Shown here in pieces: positions 58,726-64,000 of a stretch of DNA of 64,000 bases. Numbering within the stretch: position 1 is the stretch's first letter; every line of letters starts with the position of its first letter. The stretch covers positions 1,320,001 through 1,384,000 of the forward strand of contig JARHVA010004089.1 of the NCBI GenBank assembly GCA_037957365.1, read 5' to 3'. The position numbers and the translations under genes are program-made. Origin of the DNA: Torreya grandis. Its lineage: Eukaryota > Streptophyta > Pinopsida > Cupressales > Taxaceae. The notes under the pieces were generated by a model. That model was not told the origin of the DNA. It ran no database searches and was given only the letters and a program-made list of their open reading frames with translations.

Positions 58726-60735
58726 TAACTTTAGTTTTTGCTTTTTTTACTAGATGAAATCTGTACAACAATTTATTTAGCATATTTTTTGCCATTTCTC
58801 TCATTCTCATGATAAGGAATCACATTTTACTGTCACTGTATCCCTTTTTTACCTTTGTCACATTTGCTGAGATTTGAAGTAATTTAAATTATTTCATGTA
58901 TTATTCCTCTTGATTTCCCCTTCCTCTCACTCCACATTGGATAAAAGAAGGTCGAAGTCAAGATAACACTTTTATTTCACCTAGATTTACAAGACTCTTA
59001 GACCCCATGCTTTTTGAAGTTTCTTTCTCTTGGAAACCTTGTCCCAAGTATTCAAATGAAATTCATCTTTAGCACCCATGTTTTATCTTCCAAATCCATA
59101 TGGAGGAGGAATCAAAAAATCCATCAAGAAATTTAAAAGCCAAATCATTTGAAATAAAAGGCAATGATATCTAAAAGGTAACATATAAATCTTAAAATTA
59201 AAAATCATACCAAAAGACATGATTACAAGCACATCTCCTATCTCTAATCAAAGATCAAACTCCATAGTTAGCCTCACATAGAGTCTAGGTCCTTTTGGGT
59301 GTGGTAGGCCATTAGATTGGAATAGAAGAACTCAACAAACTTTATGGTGCTACCTACTTTCTCATGTAAGTACCCAATCTTCGTAGTAGATCGATGGTTT
59401 TGTAAGGGATCTTAAAGAATGGGGGACATGTTATAGGAAGGTAGGTCTATTTTAATTTTCATGCATTTAGCCTTCATAGGATGATCTTTATACTTAATTT
59501 GTTAACCTAAGACTTGTGTGGCTAAGAGAAGTTATTCAAAGTTTTTAATGTTGACAGTCCTCTTTTTTTGACAAACCTAATTTAAGTGTCTTGACTTAGA
59601 TAAAGAGTTCCTCTACCTTGGTTTTTTTCCTTCATTCTCCCCTCCACCCATTTCATTACCTCCCTTGATAGGTAAATTGTGATTCCAAATTTGTTTTCCC
59701 TTCTTCTTTAATTCCTTCTTCTACACCTCTTAAAAATATGCTAGCACTACTTTGTTTCAATTTTATCTATCCTTAGAGTGAAATAATATATTTGAATAAC
59801 TATGGATTACTTCTTTCTTTTTGACCATAATTTTACATTTTTAGACTTGTCTTACTTTAATTTTATCATTTATAATTGTTTTACTATCTTGTTACTATGG
59901 ATGCTTGAGTTCATACCTTGCTTCCATTATTGAGTGAGGTTGGCTTGTTACTTCTCACTCATTAATGTTGTTTTCCCTTTTATGCACCTCTTTCCATTGT
60001 TGAATGAGACAAGGATTTTTAATGCTCACTCATAAATGTTTTTTTACATTTTGTTTCTTCTTTTATCATTAATTTGTTTTGATTACCATCTTGTTTGACA
60101 TGTATCCTTGGTTTGACTTGGTGAGTTTTCCTTTCTTACTTATGGATAGCTTGTTTGAGTTTTTTGGTCTTTAGTAGCTATGAATTTTTAGTTACTTGAT
60201 TTACTCTTGTGTTTGACTTGGTCATTTGGTCTAACATAACACTTGTCACCTTATCTTGCCAAATTCCCAAGTACATCCCATCCTCATAACACCAATTATC
60301 TTGGCTTTTCTTGTATTTATTTGTTTTTGATCTTTAGTTTTGTAATCTTAGGTTTGTCAAAAGTAGTTTTTATGCCATACACAATCAAAACTAACAACAC
60401 AATAGAAAACCATCCCACAATAAAGGTAATTCAAGGTACACATTGCATTTACTTTTGACTCATTTAATTTTTAGTTATTTGCTTTTTAGTAATTTACTTT
60501 TAGTTTTTCTCTTTAAAATATTGTACCTTTTTTTATCATCAACATTGTGTGTTACTATGTTATTTCTGGAAGCACCATCCCCTATTGCACCTTAGTGACA
60601 CATGATGAGATTCGAGTGAGTCATATGTATACACATAATATTTTCAAATTTTATCAAATACTAATGCTTTACATCTTTTAGGAACCCATCAAGACTTAAT
60701 ATCTCTGAGTGCACACCCTAAGGGGTACATTGGGA
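58726..60735. other. Non-coding; probably rest of the gypsy 3' region
   Basis: No gene is supported. T-rich sequence with GGTTTGACTTGGTGAGTTTT-like and CACTCATAAATG-like repeats at 59930-60050. The frame at 60243-60455 has no motif. Confidence 0.45.
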
Positions 60736-61400
60736 AAGGGGTGGGTAGACCTTTGGTGATTCAAATGATTGTTTCCCCTTATTTACACACTAAGTCCAAG
60801 TAGCTCCTAAAACCATTCACTGAGATATTACTCCTCCCTTGCACATTCCTCCAATATTTTTTCTCTTTCCATCCTCTTTTTCTTGCCTTAACTCCATTTT
60901 GGATAGTCAGCTACACTAGGTTGAATGGGTCGACCCTATACAGTCTAGGGGTATTTTTCACTTTTTGAGTTTGTTATCCCTTTGGCTAACCTAATTCAGA
61001 CCTAGTGAATAGTCCCCAAAAACATACGGGGTCGACTGGGTCAACCTTTTATAGCTAATGTTTCTAGGAATATTTAGGGAAAGATATGCCTATAAATAAA
61101 AGATCATTTCATCATTATTTATATATGCAATCAAAATTTATTATTTTCTCATGCTTCTTCATAATATGCTATTTCACCATTCTACTTGAGGAGTCTTAGC
61201 TTAGGGTTTCTACTTGGAGAATCTAGTCTTGTGGATAAGTATTGGATGCTTTGGACTTTCTTAGTGATCCTTACAAACCAAAACAACCTCTTTCAAAGCC
61301 CCTTTAGCCAAGGGAGAGATTGAGTTTCAATGGGTTCACATTTAGGTAAGTATATTCTAACTTTGTTCTCTTATATTTAGTAGATAAAAGTAGCATAAGT
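60736..61400 (+). mobile_element. Possible gypsy 3' LTR
   Basis: A purine run (GGGAAAGGGG, about 60732) precedes the segment. It has a good TATA box (TATAAATAAA, 61091-61100) and a leader-like stretch after it. GGTCGACCC and GGTCGACTGGGTCAACC words occur at about 60928 and 61030. Position downstream of the gypsy pol fits a 3' LTR, but there is no second copy in the window to prove it. Confidence 0.35.
61091..61100 (+). promoter_or_regulatory. TATA box of the LTR-like segment
   Basis: TATAAATAAA in a suitable context. No partner LTR is available for comparison. Confidence 0.4.
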
Positions 61401-63135
61401 GTTGGCTCGAATAATATTCCTCTTCATATTCCATGTATTAGGGTCTTACAGATACTTAGCTTAATTGAGATTTTCTTATACATATTTTTATTGCTTCTAA
61501 CCTCCACTTTATGCTACAAGCTTTGGTGTGTACTAGATTATATTTACTTTCTTAATTATTAGAATAGGTGAATATTAAACCTTAGGAATATTTTAGGGTT
61601 GTTTCATGATTGTGTTAGACTGTAGGCTTTGGAACCCTACCTCACATGGTGTATTATGACAAGTGATCTCTTAATCAGGTCTAGCTGATCCCCATATTGG
61701 TCATGCTCTTGCTTAACAAATGTATTCCTAATCGGAAGGTATGATCTATCTTCTTCGAACCATGATCAATTTATAGACATGATGAATTTTTGATTACATA
61801 TAGTTTATGTCATGTCTTTTGAAGGCCCTTTTCTTAGTGCCTTGCCTTCTTCTATGGAGACATTTTATCGCTTCCTTATTTTTGGAGCATCTCTCATGAT
61901 TCTTGATGGATTATTTGGCAAGTTGACAATCTCCTCATTTGGAGCTAATTTTGTGGATCCTGGTGTCTTCCTTATTTTCATTTGGTATTTTTTAATGTAT
62001 GGGATATATTTTAAGCATATTTATTTATAAAGTGCGATGGGGTGTTTACTGATTCAACATTGTCTACCTTCATACTTTTGTGTGCTCTATTCTAGGCACC
62101 TTTCACTTCTTCAGTTGCTTGTCTCTTCCATCACCACCATGAGCCATCCTATTTGAGGCACCTTATATATATTTTTGATACCACATTTATGAGAATTGAA
62201 AGTCTCCCATAACTTGAAATGTAGCTATTTTGGTGAATCATAATTTCATCATATCTTTTTAAACAGTTTGACAGTCTTTTTTAATGTGATATGGAGCTAT
62301 TCTGGTGTACATAGTATCAATTTATTTAGTGTTCAAGTAGTGTATTTAGAACACTTGTAAATACCTTTTTTTATTACTCCACCTAATTAACTATATGGGT
62401 GGGTGTGTTATATATTCTAGTTCTTAGGTGTTGAGCGTTCTTTATACATGTAATACTCTTTGGTAGTTTCATCACCACTAACAGTCTTCTTGATTGAAGC
62501 TATTCTGATGAAGCCCACTGTTAGTTATTTTTATGACCGAGTAGTGGATCCTGACCACTCATGTAGGTTAAGTTCATTCATGAATTATGAGTACTTAGAG
62601 TGTAGACTACTTCACCATCATCTTTGGTGGGCTTTCTAGCTCTCTGTTCTTCTTTTCTCTATATTTGGCGGGGGGGGAGAGTTTTTCCTATGGGTTTTCT
62701 CTCTTTAATCCACTTTATGAGAGTTATATGTATATGTTATTATTTTTTAGTGTTTTTTGGATTTATATTTTTTATATGGATATCTTATTCATGCACTTTA
62801 TTTATTGGAACCCATACGAGGTTTTTTTATTTAACACCATGGCCTTTTTGGTGATTCTTATAGTGATACCAATGTGGCATCCCCACTAGTATTTAGGCTC
62901 ACTTCTCACCATCTTATTGGAGGGTGTTCAAGCAATGCTTCCTTAGGTTTATCATTCTACTCAGTATTATAGAGTGTAGTGCTTATGTTCAGTGATCTTC
63001 GTATTCAACACCATTCCTACTTTAACATGATGGTTACAATGACTTGACATCCATGTACTTTGACAAGATGGATTGACATCCATAGGGACACATGGATTCA
63101 CACTAAATCCTCTATATTTATCCCATAAATTCACT
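61401..63135. other. Non-coding or unassigned DNA
   Basis: Frames at 61812-62027 and 62624-62886 encode Phe/Ile/Tyr-rich strings with no motif. By position, some of this should belong to the copia element whose LTR starts at 63146, but I could not recognise its RNase H. Confidence 0.4.
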
Positions 63136-63145
63136 TAAGGGGGAT
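63136..63145 (+). promoter_or_regulatory. Polypurine tract of a copia-type element
   Basis: TAAGGGGGAT directly before TGTTAGAGTATATTG has the form of a plus-strand primer next to an LTR start. Confidence 0.6.
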
Positions 63146-64000
63146 TGTTAGAGTATATTGCTCATTCTTACTAGGTTATAGCTAGGTTATTTATCTTTTC
63201 CTAGTTTTGTCCTATGTGTGGATTTATCCCACATTGCTTAGACTAGCTTTCATCTTGGTTCTCCTTGCCTATTTAAGTAAGGGATATATATTTTATTATG
63301 CATCTCATTTGTGAATAAAAAATAATTTTATTTATTCCTTTTGTGTATGATGAAGCACTAATGGCTGTGGTAATGGTGTGTTGGAGAGATCTTGGTTGAA
63401 GAGTGTTGTGAACTCTTTCAATTAGATACCTCAGATATTTTGGATATTTTCTAGTGGAAAGAGATCAATCTAGATTGTAGTTTTCTATAAAAATTGGATC
63501 AAATAATTGACACTCAATTCAAATAGATACATTGACAAGATATTCCTCTCTTCTAAATTGATAAACTAGGTCAAGTGTCTTCCTAGGGAAAATAGTTTAT
63601 AGAATTATAGGTTGCCAAAATATTTCCACATCTTCATACATAATTACATGCAATAGGGACCATTAATATTAAAGGGTGATTGATCTAGGAGGATCTAGAT
63701 CACTAGATCATACCACACATTTCCATAGTTTCACTTTTATACTTGTGCTAATTTCAAAAGCTATGTCAGTAGGTTCCATGCCTATGTGCTAATTAATTCC
63801 TTATAATTCACTCCTACATTATCATAAAACTCCAAAAATGTTAGTATTGTAGCTAAGAGATCATTAGTAATGATATTAAGTGAAATCATCACACTTTTTA
63901 GTTATGAAGTGGTTGATATCAACTCTTATAATAGTTCAACCAACACTTCATATTATTACATTACATAGGTCATGAGTCAGTCGTAATGGGAAATAATGAA
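63146..64000 (+). mobile_element. Copia-type 3' LTR, start at 63146; right end not fixed
   Basis: Starts TGTTAGAGTATATTG after a PPT. CCTATTTAAGTAAGG (about 63268) is a likely TATA region and GTGAATAAAAAATAATTTTA (about 63311) a likely polyadenylation region. A TTGAAGAGTGTTGTGAACTC segment follows. I could not find the LTR end; the element may extend beyond it or be truncated before the window ends. Confidence 0.55.

Noticed and set aside
25363..64000. CRISPR array, tRNA or rRNA genes
   Set aside because: None of the tandem repeats has regular spacer structure, and no tRNA or rRNA signature was recognised by reading.

Overview
The window is plant nuclear DNA: AT-rich, with no recognisable host gene, no rRNA or tRNA gene and no CRISPR. 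It is almost wholly decayed, nested transposable elements: Ty1/copia and Ty3/gypsy LTR retrotransposons, a plant-type LINE and several minisatellites. Many old element families, heavy stop-codon decay and the absence of genes over 64 kb suggest a very large, retrotransposon-filled genome such as a gymnosperm's. That assignment is inference from texture, not from a diagnostic gene.

Layout. 1-4.58 kb: non-coding DNA with a 27-bp tandem repeat, a perfect 56-copy (GA)n tract and two degenerate tandem-repeat zones. 4.58-14.84 kb: a copia element (here E1) on the + strand with both LTRs, PBS, PPT and a decayed gag-protease-integrase-RT-RNase H frame. Inside its RNase H sits a 4.48-kb minus-strand array (element A) of four LTRs and three 299-bp internal regions, bounded by the perfect 5-bp duplication TTACA. 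14.8-20.4 kb: non-coding. 20.4-25.36 kb: a decayed LINE on the + strand. 25.4-30.0 kb: non-coding, including a GGTTCAA-rich 112-bp tandem repeat. 30.03-34.13 kb: a minus-strand, internally deleted copia element (B), related to A. 36.1-41.35 kb: gypsy-type gag remnants. 41.38-53.96 kb: a large element (D) with about 2.45-kb LTRs, inserted in a gag frame; its left LTR is itself split by a 2.7-kb minus-strand element (C). 55.57-58.23 kb: a gypsy pol remnant (RT end, RNase H, a second RNase H, integrase) like the Tat lineage, followed by a repeat-bearing 3' region and an LTR-like segment. 63.15 kb to the end: the start of a copia-type 3' LTR.

How the parts work together. None of the elements can now encode a working set of enzymes: every reading frame is broken and several catalytic sites are replaced. 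A, B and C keep the cis signals (LTR ends, iMet-type PBS, PPT, near-perfect target duplications) but lack a usable pol, so they probably moved using enzymes from full-length relatives. Nesting gives a relative order: E1 before A; gag host before D before C.

The most unusual structure is the A array. Its outer two LTRs share about a dozen variants with each other, and its inner two LTRs share the alternatives, while the whole array has a single target duplication. This is what would be expected if a tandem multimer had been reverse transcribed and integrated as one unit.
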